A stretch of DNA of 64,000 nt from an uncultured Roseivirga sp. (GCA_947493005.1 CANLOY010000006.1:124001-188000), one strand, 5' to 3'. Numbered from the stretch's first letter, positions 35,908 to 45,187 are shown. A program made the numbers and translations. Notes: generated by a model from the letters alone, not told the origin.

Positions 35908-37164
35908 TTGAAAAAGTATTTTGAAATTTTCCTACTGGTTATTGTAATAGGGTTTGTTTCCATTGCCAAAACTCAGAATAAAGAAGATGAACCATATGTG
36001 ATTCTGATCTCGTTTGACGGTTTCAGACATGACTATGTGGAAAAATATAATGCCCCTAATTTTAAGCGCTTTATAGAAGAAGGAGTTAGTGCAGAAGCCA
36101 TGCTACCTTCATACCCCAGTAAAACCTTCCCTAATCATTACACCATTGTCACAGGGCTTTATCCAGACAATCATGGGTTGGTTGACAACAGTTTTTATGA
36201 CAAAACTCTTAATGTTGAGTATAAAACCAGAAATCGCGAGCTAGTAGAAAACCCTGTTTTTTACGGAGGGCTACCTCTATGGCAATTAGTGCAGCAGAAC
36301 AATATGAAGTCTGCATCTTTTTTTTGGGTAGGATCTGAAGCTCCCATAGCCAACCGTTACCCTGACTACTACAAGATATATGATGGATCTGTCCATAACG
36401 AGGCCAGAATTGATACTGTTGTTAACTGGTTAACCCTTCCTAAAGTAGATAGGCCCAATTTCGTATCATTATACTTTTCATTTGTCGATAGTCAAGGTCA
36501 TGCTTATGGTCCTAATTCAGAGGAAGTAGAAACGGCTGTGTTGGAGGCGGATAGATTATTGGGATTAATTGTTCAACAAGTAGATCAGATGGATATTCCA
36601 GTGAACATAGTCATTACTTCAGATCATGGTATGAATGAAATCACTCCTGAAAAAGATAGCTATATAGCAATTCCTGACTTATTGAAGAACATAGACGCTG
36701 ATCGGGTACGTTTCATTAGCAATGGAGCACATGGACACTTTTATTCTGAAGATAGCGACTACTTAAAAGAAGTGGCGAAAAGGTTAAAAGAGCGACCAGA
36801 CAGTAAGAATTTTGAAGTGTTTTTTAAATCAGAAATGCCGAAGCACTGGCATTATGGAACACACGAACGCATTGGCGATTTATTTATCAAAATGAACCCC
36901 GGTCACTACCTCACCTCCCCTTCCAGAATAGAGGGTGTCGTTGGATATAAGAGATACAGAGGAGAGCATGGCTTTGACCCTTACGAAACTGAAGATATGG
37001 GAGCTATTTTTTATGCCAAAGGCCCAAATTTCAAATCTGGATTAAAAATTGGCAAATTCAGAAACATTCATGTTTACCCAATGATTGCCAAAGTCCTCGG
37101 GATTACCCAATTGCCAAGAATTGATGGAAAACCAGAGGTTTTAGCTCCAATCCTAAAAGACTAA
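35908..37164 (+). CDS. Ectonucleotide pyrophosphatase/phosphodiesterase (alkaline phosphatase superfamily)
   Basis: About 418 residues. The start is a TTG (35908, or 35899 upstream), giving a hydrophobic signal sequence (KKYFEIFLLVIVIGFVSIA), so it is probably exported. The ENPP-type two-metal site is visible: LISFDGFRHDY (Asp), the nucleophile Thr in SKTFPNHYTIVTG, DSQGHAYGP (Asp and His), VITSDHGMNE (Asp and His) and GAHGHFY (His). Family members hydrolyse nucleotide pyrophosphates or phosphodiesters such as phosphocholine. No signal for secretion through the type IX system is seen. The next gene (an isochorismatase) starts 29 bases after the stop, so the two may be transcribed together. 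Confidence 0.85.
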   Translation: MKKYFEIFLLVIVIGFVSIAKTQNKEDEPYVILISFDGFRHDYVEKYNAPNFKRFIEEGVSAEAMLPSYPSKTFPNHYTIVTGLYPDNHGLVDNSFYDKTLNVEYKTRNRELVENPVFYGGLPLWQLVQQNNMKSASFFWVGSEAPIANRYPDYYKIYDGSVHNEARIDTVVNWLTLPKVDRPNFVSLYFSFVDSQGHAYGPNSEEVETAVLEADRLLGLIVQQVDQMDIPVNIVITSDHGMNEITPEKDSYIAIPDLLKNIDADRVRFISNGAHGHFYSEDSDYLKEVAKRLKERPDSKNFEVFFKSEMPKHWHYGTHERIGDLFIKMNPGHYLTSPSRIEGVVGYKRYRGEHGFDPYETEDMGAIFYAKGPNFKSGLKIGKFRNIHVYPMIAKVLGITQLPRIDGKPEVLAPILKD

Positions 37165-37193
37165 AAACTATTTTTGGGTTCAATTCAAGTCTT

Positions 37194-37760
37194 ATGAACC
37201 TAAAGCACAAAAAACCTGCCCTTATCCTTATAGACCTTCAAAAGGGATGGGCCAATCAAGCGCATTGGGGAGGCAATCGAAACAACCCCGATGCCGAACA
37301 AAAAGCGCATCAGTTGCTCGAGAAATGGAGGGCAGAATCTCTTCCCGTTTTTCATGTAATCCATAGCTCAAAAGATCCCAATTCAGAACTTCATGAGAGT
37401 AAAGAAGGGTATAAAATGCTAGATGAGTTTATTTCTCGGGACAATGAACCATTACTGGTTAAGCAGGTGAATTCTGTATTTATCGGTACCGATTTAAAGG
37501 AAAGACTCGATCAACAACAAATCGACACCTTAGTTATTGTAGGGCTCACCACCAATCATTGCGTATCTACCACTACCAGAATGGCAGGCAACTTTGGATA
37601 TACAGTCTATTTGATATCTGATGCCACGGCCACTTTTGATAGAAAAGGGCTCAATGGAGAAGTGTTTGAAGCAGAGTTAGTTCATCAAACAGCTCTTGCC
37701 AGTCTTCATGAAGAATTTGCTACCGTGCTCAACTGCGATTCCCTGCTGAAGATTCTATGA
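37194..37760 (+). CDS. Isochorismatase-fold cysteine hydrolase
   Basis: A cytoplasmic protein of 188 residues. The catalytic triad of the cysteine-hydrolase family is present: Asp14 (LILIDLQKG), Lys90 (LLVKQVNSVF) and Cys123 (GLTTNHCVSTT). The family covers nicotinamidase, isochorismatase, N-carbamoylsarcosine amidase and biuret or ureidoacrylate amidohydrolases. The motif around the cysteine (TNHCVSTTTRMA) is closest to the general amidohydrolase type; the nicotinamidase zinc-binding residues are not obvious, so substrate cannot be assigned. It sits between the ENPP-like gene and the Rieske oxygenase gene, with a 48-base gap to the latter. Confidence 0.85.
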   Translation: MNLKHKKPALILIDLQKGWANQAHWGGNRNNPDAEQKAHQLLEKWRAESLPVFHVIHSSKDPNSELHESKEGYKMLDEFISRDNEPLLVKQVNSVFIGTDLKERLDQQQIDTLVIVGLTTNHCVSTTTRMAGNFGYTVYLISDATATFDRKGLNGEVFEAELVHQTALASLHEEFATVLNCDSLLKIL

Positions 37761-37808
37761 CTTTAATCATTAAATTGGGAGCTTCATATTGATTATGTTT
37801 GTAGCCTA

Positions 37809-38861
37809 ATGAAAGCGAGCAAGTCGAATAACCTCAGAAACATCTGGTACCTGGCCTGTCACGGAAGTGTCCTGAAAAAGGGCAAAACCATTGAAAAGGA
37901 AATTGATAGTGAAAAGATTCTACTAGGTCGCGATGATCAGGGTAAAGTCTTTGCACTTAGGAACCAATGTCCACACAGAGGTATTCCGCTAACTTACGGT
38001 AGTTTTGATGGCTGCGAGATTCAGTGTTGTTACCATGGCTGGCGTTTCAAAACAGATGGAACTTGTACTAAAATCCCTACCCTTCCTCCAGATTCTAAGC
38101 TTGATGTTTCCAAAGTAAGAGCACCATATTATCCAGTAAGAGAGGTTCACGGGCTTGTAATGATCTACTTGCCAAAGGATATGAGAAAACCTGAGGATAT
38201 GGATGAAACGCTCTTTCCTCACTTTCCATTACCGGAAGACAAAAAGTTTGACTTGGTGACGGCTAAGCCAATGGATTGCAGCCTGGATCACTCCGTTATT
38301 GGTTTGATAGACCCTGCCCATGTTCCTTTTGTTCACCAATCCTGGTTTTTTAGAAAAAGTAATAACCTCAAACTGAAAGAAAAGAACTTTGAGCCATCTC
38401 ATTTGGGCTTCAAAATGACTCGACATGCTCCTTCAAAGAATTCAGCGGCCTATAAAATCCTGAAAAAAGAGCAAAGCACAGAAATCAGTTTTCAGATTCC
38501 GGGAATACGCATTGAGCACATTATCGTAGGAGATAACACCATACTGATTTTAACCACTCTTACTCCCGTCAATGAACATAAAACAGAACTTACTCAGTTT
38601 GTTTACACTGATATAAGTTGGTTTAAGGTATTAAGACCCATTTTCTATCGCTTTGCCAATACTTTTATTCAGCAAGATGTAGACGTTTTCAAAAAACTAA
38701 AAGAAGGCTTGAACAACAACCCTCCGCTAATGCTCATGGGCGACCCCGATATGCAGGCAAAATGGTATAATGCCATAAGGGCGCGTTATGAGAAGTGCCA
38801 GGAAGAGAAAACTCCTTTTGAAAATCCTATCAAGCCGCAAACCCTTTATTGGCAAACATAA
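37809..38861 (+). CDS. Rieske-type aromatic ring-hydroxylating oxygenase, alpha subunit
   Basis: A protein of 350 residues. The Rieske [2Fe-2S] ligands are C54 and H56 in NQCPHRGIP and C73 and H76 in CCYHGWRF. The mononuclear iron site, containing a His-rich segment DHSVIGLIDPAHVPFVHQ, falls at about 160-177. It resembles single-component oxygenases of the VanA/PaO type rather than two-subunit dioxygenases. These enzymes use O2 and an electron donor reductase to oxidise an aromatic or polycyclic substrate. No ferredoxin or reductase gene is nearby, so the donor is unknown. It follows the isochorismatase-fold gene but needs no obvious partnership with it. Confidence 0.83.
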   Translation: MKASKSNNLRNIWYLACHGSVLKKGKTIEKEIDSEKILLGRDDQGKVFALRNQCPHRGIPLTYGSFDGCEIQCCYHGWRFKTDGTCTKIPTLPPDSKLDVSKVRAPYYPVREVHGLVMIYLPKDMRKPEDMDETLFPHFPLPEDKKFDLVTAKPMDCSLDHSVIGLIDPAHVPFVHQSWFFRKSNNLKLKEKNFEPSHLGFKMTRHAPSKNSAAYKILKKEQSTEISFQIPGIRIEHIIVGDNTILILTTLTPVNEHKTELTQFVYTDISWFKVLRPIFYRFANTFIQQDVDVFKKLKEGLNNNPPLMLMGDPDMQAKWYNAIRARYEKCQEEKTPFENPIKPQTLYWQT

Positions 38862-39049
38862 CATCCAATCTTGAGCGGAGAGTTTTGTTACTTAAACGAC
38901 TTATCTACCGAATGCAAGAAAGTACTTTCAGGCAGTTTTAAAACTTGCTAGATTAGTCACTGATTTTTTAAACTTAACCAATCCTGCATCTAAGCTAAGT
39001 CACTCCAATAATTCGAGTTGCTCTTTAAGTGATGCACACTTTTAGCAAA

Positions 39050-41110
39050 ATGAAAAATATTACAAAACACATCCACCTTCTGGGCTTGTTGATTGTCTTA
39101 TTATGGACAACACTCTCTTGTAAAGAGGATTTAGGTAAGGAGTACGAAGACAAGCGCTTGCCTGTAAACATCATCCCTAAGCCTCAAAAGCTCTATTCTG
39201 AAAAAGGAGTCTTTGTACTTAAAAAGAACACCACCGTAAGTATTAGCTCTCAGCAAGATGAGGTCTCTCCTATTGCAGATTTATTTGTTAGTACCATCAA
39301 TGCGTCCACTGGTTACAGCTTATCTATTAAGAATGAAAAGGGAGATATTAACCTGATTATCAATGAAAAACTAGATCACCTGGGAACAGAAGGGTACAAG
39401 CTTGATGTATCACAAAGCAAAATCACTTTAGAGGCCTACAAACCCGCTGGGCTCTTCTACGGAACTCAGACCATTCTTCAAATGCTGCCTAGTGCCATTC
39501 AAAGTGCTTCTGTAGTTAAGGGTACAGAATGGATAATACCTTGTGCTTCTATTGAAGATAGGCCACGATTCTCCTGGAGAGGCTATATGAAAGATGTGAG
39601 CAGGACATTCTACAGTATTGAAGTACTGAAAAAATACATCGATGTAATGGCGCTTTATAAGATGAATGTCTTTCATCTCCATTTGACAGATGATCAGGGG
39701 TGGAGAATAGAAGTCAAGGGCTACCCAAAACTAACAACTCCTCAAACCACAGTATTTGAAAAAAGACATAACCAACCCTCAGAAAGAAGTGGATTTTATA
39801 CCCAGAAGGAATTAAAAGAATTGGTGGCTTATGCACAAAAGAGAAACATCACCATTGTACCTGAAATAGATTTACCAGGGCATAGCTGGCCAGCCTTAAT
39901 TGCATACCCTGAGTATAGTGTTAACCAAAAAACAGATCCACCTTACGTATTTCCCTTTTTGGCTTCATGGGGGTATTGGGGCAATCAGCGCACACCAAAT
40001 ACGCTCGACCCTACAAATGAGGACATGTACAAATTCCTGAATACAATCTTTGATGAGGTCTGCTCCATATTTCCTTCTAAGTTCATTCACTTTGGAGGAG
40101 ATGAAGTAAAATTCAGCGTATGGCAGGAAGCTGATCATGTTCAAAAGTTTATCAAAAAGAATAAGCTCAAGGATAACAAGGGCTTGCAATCCTATTTTGT
40201 TGCCAGAGTATGTGATATCATCAGATCGAAAGGCAGAAGTCCTATTGGCTGGAACGATATACTGGAAGGCGATCATGAGCCTCTGAGAGGTACAGCTACC
40301 ATGTCGTGGTTGGGAAGAAATGCTATCAAAGAATCTGCAGAAAACGGCTTTTATACTGTAGCCACACCAACGGGTTATATGTATTTCGACATTACTCAGG
40401 CCGATAGAAATGATGGCACAATGTCTGATCTGGCATATAGAAACATCAACTCTTTGGAAAGGATCTATAATTATGAACCAACTAACGGACTGGATGCTGA
40501 ACATGAGCAGTTCGTCATGGGTGTGCAAGCCAATATGTGGACCGCCATACCTCAGGAAGTAAAGGATGTTAATGTCCAGAATTTCCCAAGGCTATTGGCC
40601 GTAGCAGAAATAGGCTGGGTTGATAAAGGGGAAAGGGATTTCGAAGAATTCGAAAAGCGATTGGAAACCCAATACCCCAGACTGGATGAGCTCAAAGTGG
40701 ATTACTACAAGAAAGGTGGATACATATCCGGAACCTGGTCTCCTGAAGAATTAACCACTGGCTTCTCTCCTCTTGAATGGGATGTGACTAAAAAGGTATA
40801 TGCCAATGGTCGTATCAATGCAGCATTCTTCTACACAAAAGGAGAACATTTTATGGAGATACAAAAGGTGGAATTGTTAGAAGACGGTAGAGTAATCTCA
40901 ACTGACAAGCATAATGGGCTAGCAGATAAGTTCAGAGGAACTCATAAAACCAAAACTTACTTCTATGGACTTAAAGTAGACGATTACAAAGCCTCTTCAA
41001 AGTATACGATAAGAGCAGTGGTTAAAGGAAAAGATGGAACCGATTCTTATGGAAATCTTACATTTAACCTCAATCCATATAAACCATTTAGTGTGATAGA
41101 ACCAACTTAA
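39050..41110 (+). CDS. Beta-N-acetylhexosaminidase, family GH20
   Basis: About 686 residues. The start at ATG 39050 gives a lipoprotein signal (LWTTLSC); ATG 39029, seven residues upstream, is possible. A GH20b N-domain (about 35-165) precedes the catalytic TIM barrel, whose acid/base pair lies in FIHFGGDEVKFSVW (Asp351-Glu352). NVFHLHLTDDQGWRIEVKGY is also characteristic. The C-terminal 120 residues look like an Ig- or CBM-like module. The enzyme trims terminal GlcNAc or GalNAc from chitin fragments, glycans or peptidoglycan at the cell surface. It stands alone with no TonB or PUL genes adjacent. The stretch 38862-39049 holds no obvious feature. Confidence 0.93.
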   Translation: MKNITKHIHLLGLLIVLLWTTLSCKEDLGKEYEDKRLPVNIIPKPQKLYSEKGVFVLKKNTTVSISSQQDEVSPIADLFVSTINASTGYSLSIKNEKGDINLIINEKLDHLGTEGYKLDVSQSKITLEAYKPAGLFYGTQTILQMLPSAIQSASVVKGTEWIIPCASIEDRPRFSWRGYMKDVSRTFYSIEVLKKYIDVMALYKMNVFHLHLTDDQGWRIEVKGYPKLTTPQTTVFEKRHNQPSERSGFYTQKELKELVAYAQKRNITIVPEIDLPGHSWPALIAYPEYSVNQKTDPPYVFPFLASWGYWGNQRTPNTLDPTNEDMYKFLNTIFDEVCSIFPSKFIHFGGDEVKFSVWQEADHVQKFIKKNKLKDNKGLQSYFVARVCDIIRSKGRSPIGWNDILEGDHEPLRGTATMSWLGRNAIKESAENGFYTVATPTGYMYFDITQADRNDGTMSDLAYRNINSLERIYNYEPTNGLDAEHEQFVMGVQANMWTAIPQEVKDVNVQNFPRLLAVAEIGWVDKGERDFEEFEKRLETQYPRLDELKVDYYKKGGYISGTWSPEELTTGFSPLEWDVTKKVYANGRINAAFFYTKGEHFMEIQKVELLEDGRVISTDKHNGLADKFRGTHKTKTYFYGLKVDDYKASSKYTIRAVVKGKDGTDSYGNLTFNLNPYKPFSVIEPT

Positions 41111-41155
41111 AAATGCGTTTCCGAAAGGCCATGGAGTTATTTCAAAAGACTGATT

Positions 41156-41234
41156 CGTCATTCCTGCGGAGGCAGGAATCTCTATTTTCAAACCTTAAAT
41201 TTATTTTGAGATTCCCGATTTCTCAGGAGTGACG
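41156..41234. repeat. Palindromic dispersed repeat (REP/MITE-like), 79 bp
   Basis: The two ends, 41156-41182 and 41208-41234, are imperfect inverted copies of each other (left CGTCATTCCTGC..., right ...AGGAGTGACG). The left arm also folds on itself as an 8-bp stem with a 4-base loop (41161-41180). Sequences starting with CGTCATTCCTG and GAATCTC flanks recur in many bacterial genomes as intergenic repeats; this is probably a copy of such a family. It lies between GH20 and the next small gene and may also act as a transcript hairpin. Confidence 0.6.
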
Positions 41235-41283
41235 TTATTTTCTAACTTTTGACACAACCTCATGGTCTTTTAAATTTGATACT

Positions 41284-41717
41284 ATGACAAAGGAAGAAGC
41301 CAAAGAAGCATTGATGCACCATAGTTTTACTCATGAAGATTTTGAACACAAAAAATCAGAGAGAGGTTTTTTAGGAGCTCTTCGGCCATTTAAAGGCAAT
41401 TTGAAGGAAGAAAACTATCACGAAGTAATAAATGCCTTTAAAATACTGGCAGAAGATTTAAGAGACATTGAAAAGGTTGACAGAGAAGTAATGTCAGCAA
41501 TTTGGGCCTTTGTCACTTGACCAGAACTTGGGCTATAGAAAAAGACGGTATGTTAAGAAGAAATAAACTTATCACTTCCGATCAAATTGAAAAACTAGAG
41601 AATTGGGTTCACAATATCTCTTATGCTACTATGATGATCTTAGATGGGAACGACAACCCAACCGCTTTCTGCTATCATGATGATTACCTTAAAAGTAACG
41701 CCAAAAAGGATAAATGA
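41284..41717 (+). pseudogene. Conserved small hypothetical gene split by a -1 frameshift
   Basis: Two overlapping frames code for what appears to be one protein of about 144 residues. The first (41284-41520) ends SAIWAFVT, and the second (open from 41502) continues GLCHLTRTWAIEKDGMLRRNKLIT. Adding one G to the GGG run at 41504-41506 joins them as IWGLCHLTRTW, which is how I remember related Bacteroidota proteins reading (IWGICHL...MLRRN). Function is unknown; no signal peptide is present. The cause may be a real deletion, a sequencing error in a homopolymer, or (less likely) programmed frameshifting, since no slippery heptamer is seen. It converges on YjbR with a one-base gap. Confidence 0.65.
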
Positions 41718-41718
41718 A

Positions 41719-42078
41719 TCAATTATTCAATAACCGCAGTTCTTCTCTAAGCTTCTTAGTCAGACTGGCAGCTACAATTTCATAAGAGTGATCTATCAGT
41801 TCTCTGATTAGATTTTCTGGTACAGAGCCATCTACAAACACTGAATTCCAATGCTTTTTACTCATATGCCAACCAGGCTTTATTCCGTCCCAACGCTCTC
41901 TGAGTTCTTCAGACCTTTCCGGATCACACTTGAGGTTAATGAACTCATATTTGTCTAATCCTGTAACAGCAAACATCTTCCCCATCACTTTTAACACCAA
42001 AGTTTCAGGGCCAAACGGAGTTCCTTCCGTTACTCCGGGCTTTGCTAAACAATAATCTCTGAATTCATCAATGTACAT
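41719..42078 (-). CDS. MmcQ/YjbR family protein
   Basis: A protein of 119 residues of the YjbR fold (double-wing). The N-terminal DYCLAKPGVTEGTPFGPETLVLKVMGKMFA and the MSKKHWNSVFVDG strand region are diagnostic. The family is thought to bind DNA through its CyaY-like/YjbR fold, but no regulated gene is known; the name MmcQ comes from mitomycin clusters and does not indicate a role here. It is alone on the minus strand, 72 bases from the DUF6728-type gene, whose start lies just upstream. Confidence 0.85.
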   Translation of the reverse strand: MYIDEFRDYCLAKPGVTEGTPFGPETLVLKVMGKMFAVTGLDKYEFINLKCDPERSEELRERWDGIKPGWHMSKKHWNSVFVDGSVPENLIRELIDHSYEIVAASLTKKLREELRLLNN

Positions 42079-42150
42079 GGTATATGGGGGTGCAAGTTTA
42101 ACGTTTCAAGTCGCATGCGTTGTAGAGCACATGGTCTTAAAACTAGTGTA

Positions 42151-42375
42151 TTACATACGCGAGATAAACCTGGTGATTATCACTGTCAAGGCGATTAAGA
42201 ACATAATGATGGATACCTTATTGATTCCATGCATTACTCTTAAGTTAAAATTCGATGGACGGTCTGGATCTTTTTTTCTGAAGAAGTATCCCAACACAGG
42301 CCCAAAATCAAAAGCCTCTTTGGCCGATAATTTTACTTTCTCTGACTTTTCTGTATGCTTTGTTTCTTCTGTCAT
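42151..42375 (-). CDS. DUF6728-like small membrane protein, 74 aa
   Basis: A protein of 74 residues with a charged N-terminus (about 1-25), a conserved cytoplasmic block FGPVLGYFFRKKDPDRPSNFNLRVMHGINK (about 24-53) and one membrane helix at the end (VSIIMFLIALTVIITRF). It resembles the Bacteroidota family DUF6728, found in Cytophagales; I am moderately sure of that identification. The start lies 4 bases after the ispG stop on the same strand, so it is probably translated from the ispG message. Its role is unknown; the position suggests a membrane-linked accessory protein, but nothing more can be said. Confidence 0.6.
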   Translation of the reverse strand: MTEETKHTEKSEKVKLSAKEAFDFGPVLGYFFRKKDPDRPSNFNLRVMHGINKVSIIMFLIALTVIITRFISRM

Positions 42376-42379
42376 AGTT

Positions 42380-44347
42380 TTATGATTCTATGGCCTGAGG
42401 TTCAATCCATCTACCATCAGCCCTGATTATTTCTATTAACTCGTCTACTGCTTGTTCTGAAGGCACTCCTCTTTTCACTACATCTTGTCCTTTGTAAAGG
42501 GTTATTTTTCCTTTACCAGAACCTACGTAACCAAAATCAGCATCGGCCATTTCACCCGGACCATTAACAATGCACCCCATAATTCCGATTTTGACTCCTT
42601 TCAAATGATCAGTACGTTTTCTAATCATCGCAGTTGTCTCCTGAAGATCGAAAAGGGTTCTTCCGCAACTCGGACATGAAATATATTCTGTCTTGGTCAT
42701 TCTGGTTCTTCCTGCCTGTAGAATACCAAAAGCTGTTTCGTTCTTTACCTTCAGAGTTTCGAGGCTATCGGATGTGGTAGCACCTAACATCACACCATCA
42801 CCAAAACCGTCAACCAAAAGCCCTCCAATATCTGTTGATGAATGAATTAGAAAAGACTCTTCATCATTGAGCACATAATTGCGATTAACAATTACCGGTG
42901 TGCTCAGTTTTCTCTTCACCAACTCAAAGAAAAAACGTCTAAGGGATGGCATAGCATGCGCTGAACTTGTACTTAAAAGGACAACCAGTTTATCTGCTTC
43001 CAAAACAGCCATGACGTCTTCATTCAAATCAGTAGCATCAAGCTTTAAAAAGTTCAGTACGTCATCGTATGATGCTGCAATTTGCAGTTCTTCAAATGTG
43101 TAAACCGGGTGCCTGTTTTTTTTATCTTCCAGAGATTCCCAGGCGTTATAATCAACCAATTCGCGTATACCATTAGGCAACATAAATGATATTGGATGAT
43201 TACCAGAATAGACAAAATCCGCCCCTTGATCATTCATTGTCCATTTATCTGGTTCTGGCAGATAAAAGTGGCCAATACTCTTAAGGTCTTTAACTCCGAT
43301 ATCCTCTATCCTACTAAAATCAGCGATTACCCTTGGTACATTGGTAGCACCAATGTTTACAATTTCTCTGGTCTTTGTTTTATGATAGGCAAAGGGGTCG
43401 ATTGGGTTCTCGTCAATTGATAGTATTTCGTCAATACTGACTCTATTAGTATATCTGTCTACAAGCTTTTGAGCTACCGGAGCTTCAAATTCTGGTTCTT
43501 CTGTGAGCGAAACACGAACAGTATCGCCCAGACCATCTTCCAGAAGTGTGCCAATACCAACAGCCGATTTAATTCTACCATCCTCAGCTTCTCCTGCCTC
43601 TGTAACTCCCAAATGTAAGGGGTATGGTTTCAGGCCTTCCTCATTCAGCTTTTGAACTAAAAGTCTGTAGGCTTCTACCATTACCTGTGCATTGCTTGAT
43701 TTCATACTGATTACGATTTGATCGTAATTCAGGTCTTCACAAATTCTCAGGAATTCCAATGCAGATTCTACCATACCCAAGGCAGTATCTCCATAACGGC
43801 TCATAATACGATCGGAAAGGGAACCATGGTTAGTTCCTATCCGCATGGCTGTTCCATGTTTTTTACACAGCTCTACTAAAGGGGTAAACCGTTCTCTTAT
43901 CCGGGCCAGTTCGGCCTCATAAGTTTCATCGGTATACTCAATGTTTTCGAAGCGTTTCTTATCGGCATAGTTACCAGGGTTTACCCTCACTTTCTCTACA
44001 ATTTGAGCTGCTAGCTCTGCTGCATTAGGAGTAAAATGAATATCGGCTACCAAAGGCACCTGACAACCTCTGGCTCTCAGTTCATTTTTAATTGCTCTTA
44101 GATTTTCCGCTTCTTTCAAACTTGGAGCAGTAATACGAACAAGCTCACAACCCGCCTCTACCATTCTTAAGGTTTGTTCCACCGAGCCTGAAGTATCCAT
44201 TGTATCAATGGTTGTCATGGACTGTACAACTATTGGGTTATCTCCACCAATAGTAACATTTCCAACCTTTACTGGTATGGTTTTTCTACGGCTATACCTG
44301 ACAAGGCTATTACAGTATTTTTTTGCGGAAGTTAAAGTAGAATCCAT
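42380..44347 (-). CDS. ispG: (E)-4-hydroxy-3-methylbut-2-enyl-diphosphate synthase, long form
   Basis: A protein of 655 residues catalysing the penultimate step of the MEP isoprenoid pathway, a [4Fe-4S] reductive dehydration of MEcPP to HMBPP. The N-terminal TIM barrel (PIVVQSMTTIDTMDT near 34-48; AGCELVRITAPSLKEAE; RVNPGNYADKKRF) is followed by an insertion domain of about 270 residues (roughly 270-545), absent from E. coli IspG (372 aa) but normal in Bacteroidota and plants. The C-terminal iron-sulfur domain holds the three cysteines in CPSCGRTLFDLQ and GIMGCIVNGPGEMADADFG. A -7 box upstream suggests its own promoter; the DUF6728-type gene follows 4 bases later. It supplies precursors for quinones and the carotenoid made by lycopene cyclase. 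Confidence 0.95.
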   Translation of the reverse strand: MDSTLTSAKKYCNSLVRYSRRKTIPVKVGNVTIGGDNPIVVQSMTTIDTMDTSGSVEQTLRMVEAGCELVRITAPSLKEAENLRAIKNELRARGCQVPLVADIHFTPNAAELAAQIVEKVRVNPGNYADKKRFENIEYTDETYEAELARIRERFTPLVELCKKHGTAMRIGTNHGSLSDRIMSRYGDTALGMVESALEFLRICEDLNYDQIVISMKSSNAQVMVEAYRLLVQKLNEEGLKPYPLHLGVTEAGEAEDGRIKSAVGIGTLLEDGLGDTVRVSLTEEPEFEAPVAQKLVDRYTNRVSIDEILSIDENPIDPFAYHKTKTREIVNIGATNVPRVIADFSRIEDIGVKDLKSIGHFYLPEPDKWTMNDQGADFVYSGNHPISFMLPNGIRELVDYNAWESLEDKKNRHPVYTFEELQIAASYDDVLNFLKLDATDLNEDVMAVLEADKLVVLLSTSSAHAMPSLRRFFFELVKRKLSTPVIVNRNYVLNDEESFLIHSSTDIGGLLVDGFGDGVMLGATTSDSLETLKVKNETAFGILQAGRTRMTKTEYISCPSCGRTLFDLQETTAMIRKRTDHLKGVKIGIMGCIVNGPGEMADADFGYVGSGKGKITLYKGQDVVKRGVPSEQAVDELIEIIRADGRWIEPQAIES

Positions 44348-44363
44348 TCGCTTCTTATTGCCA

Positions 44364-44371
44364 CAAAGTTA
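44364..44371 (-). promoter_or_regulatory. Promoter -7 box of ispG
   Basis: On the minus strand TAACTTTG (44371-44364) fits TAnnTTTG, 16 bases before the ispG start. A clear TTTG -33 element is not evident and the leader would be only about 10 nt. Confidence 0.45.
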
Positions 44372-44411
44372 ACTTGAAAAGTGGTAAAATGTTCGTTGAA
44401 ATTGTATCTCG

Positions 44412-45119
44412 TTAAATATCTCCTAACTGTGGTCTTAACAGTATTTCTTCAACCACTGTATTTTTAGAAAGCGAGTATGTACCATAAATAGCATCTGCTA
44501 CATCAGAAGATTTCATAAAGCGATCTTCTGGCAAATCAACACCACCCCAGCTTGCAGTATAGGTAGCTCCTGCCAATACTGAAGTCACCCTGACACCAAA
44601 TGGTTTCATTTCTTCACGAAGTGCCTTTGTAAATCCATGTAGTGCAAACTTGGATATAGAATAACTCCCCCCGTTTGCATAAGCCTGAACCCCTGCAATA
44701 GAACCCATTGTAAAAACATGTCCTTCTTTTCTGGTTTTCATATCTCCAATCAATGCTCTGGTCAAATGATAAGCACTGTACAGGTTTGTCTCCATCATTT
44801 TCTCCAAGTTTCCTTCTGTCTCTTCATGAACTGCTCCTGGAATAAACATTCCAGTGTTATTAAACAGTACATCTACAGGCTGGTTGTGATCCTTCACGAA
44901 CCGGGCAAATGCATTTACTTGAGATGGGTCAGACATATCTACTGCCTTTACATAAACACGTCCTGGCGAATCTGTTCTTTCAAGAGTAGCCTTTAAGTCC
45001 AATAAGTCACTTTCGTTTCTCGAGCAGGTGGCCACGTCAAAACCTTCTCTGTGAAAACGTTCTACAGTTGCTCTTCCAATTCCCTTTGTACCACTACTGA
45101 TTACAGCCAGTTTGCGCAT
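44412..45119 (-). CDS. Short-chain dehydrogenase/reductase
   Basis: A classical SDR of 235 residues. The NAD(P)-binding glycine motif is SSGTKGIGRA (near 8-17, with Ser replacing the first Gly-type residue), NNTG replaces the common NNAG (near 91), Ser is in MGSIAG, and the catalytic YSISK is near residue 154. Arg residues after the second strand (CSRNESD) suggest NADP preference. The substrate cannot be told. It is leftward and terminates 64 bases before ispG begins, so cotranscription with ispG is unclear, but the ispG promoter box lies between them. MlaE is divergent upstream. Confidence 0.85.
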   Translation of the reverse strand: MRKLAVISSGTKGIGRATVERFHREGFDVATCSRNESDLLDLKATLERTDSPGRVYVKAVDMSDPSQVNAFARFVKDHNQPVDVLFNNTGMFIPGAVHEETEGNLEKMMETNLYSAYHLTRALIGDMKTRKEGHVFTMGSIAGVQAYANGGSYSISKFALHGFTKALREEMKPFGVRVTSVLAGATYTASWGGVDLPEDRFMKSSDVADAIYGTYSLSKNTVVEEILLRPQLGDI

Positions 45120-45187
45120 ATCGGTTCGTTTATTTTATAAAGTTAGTGCGTTCTTTGGAAAACACTCGTTAATGTCATGAGCTAACG

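Noticed and set aside
39965-40528. A 187-residue open frame on the minus strand inside the GH20 gene
   Set aside because: Antisense shadow of the hexosaminidase catalytic domain, with no recognisable motif.
41500-41520. Programmed -1 frameshift at the split gene
   Set aside because: No X-XXY-YYZ slippery heptamer or following pseudoknot is evident, so a plain indel is more likely.
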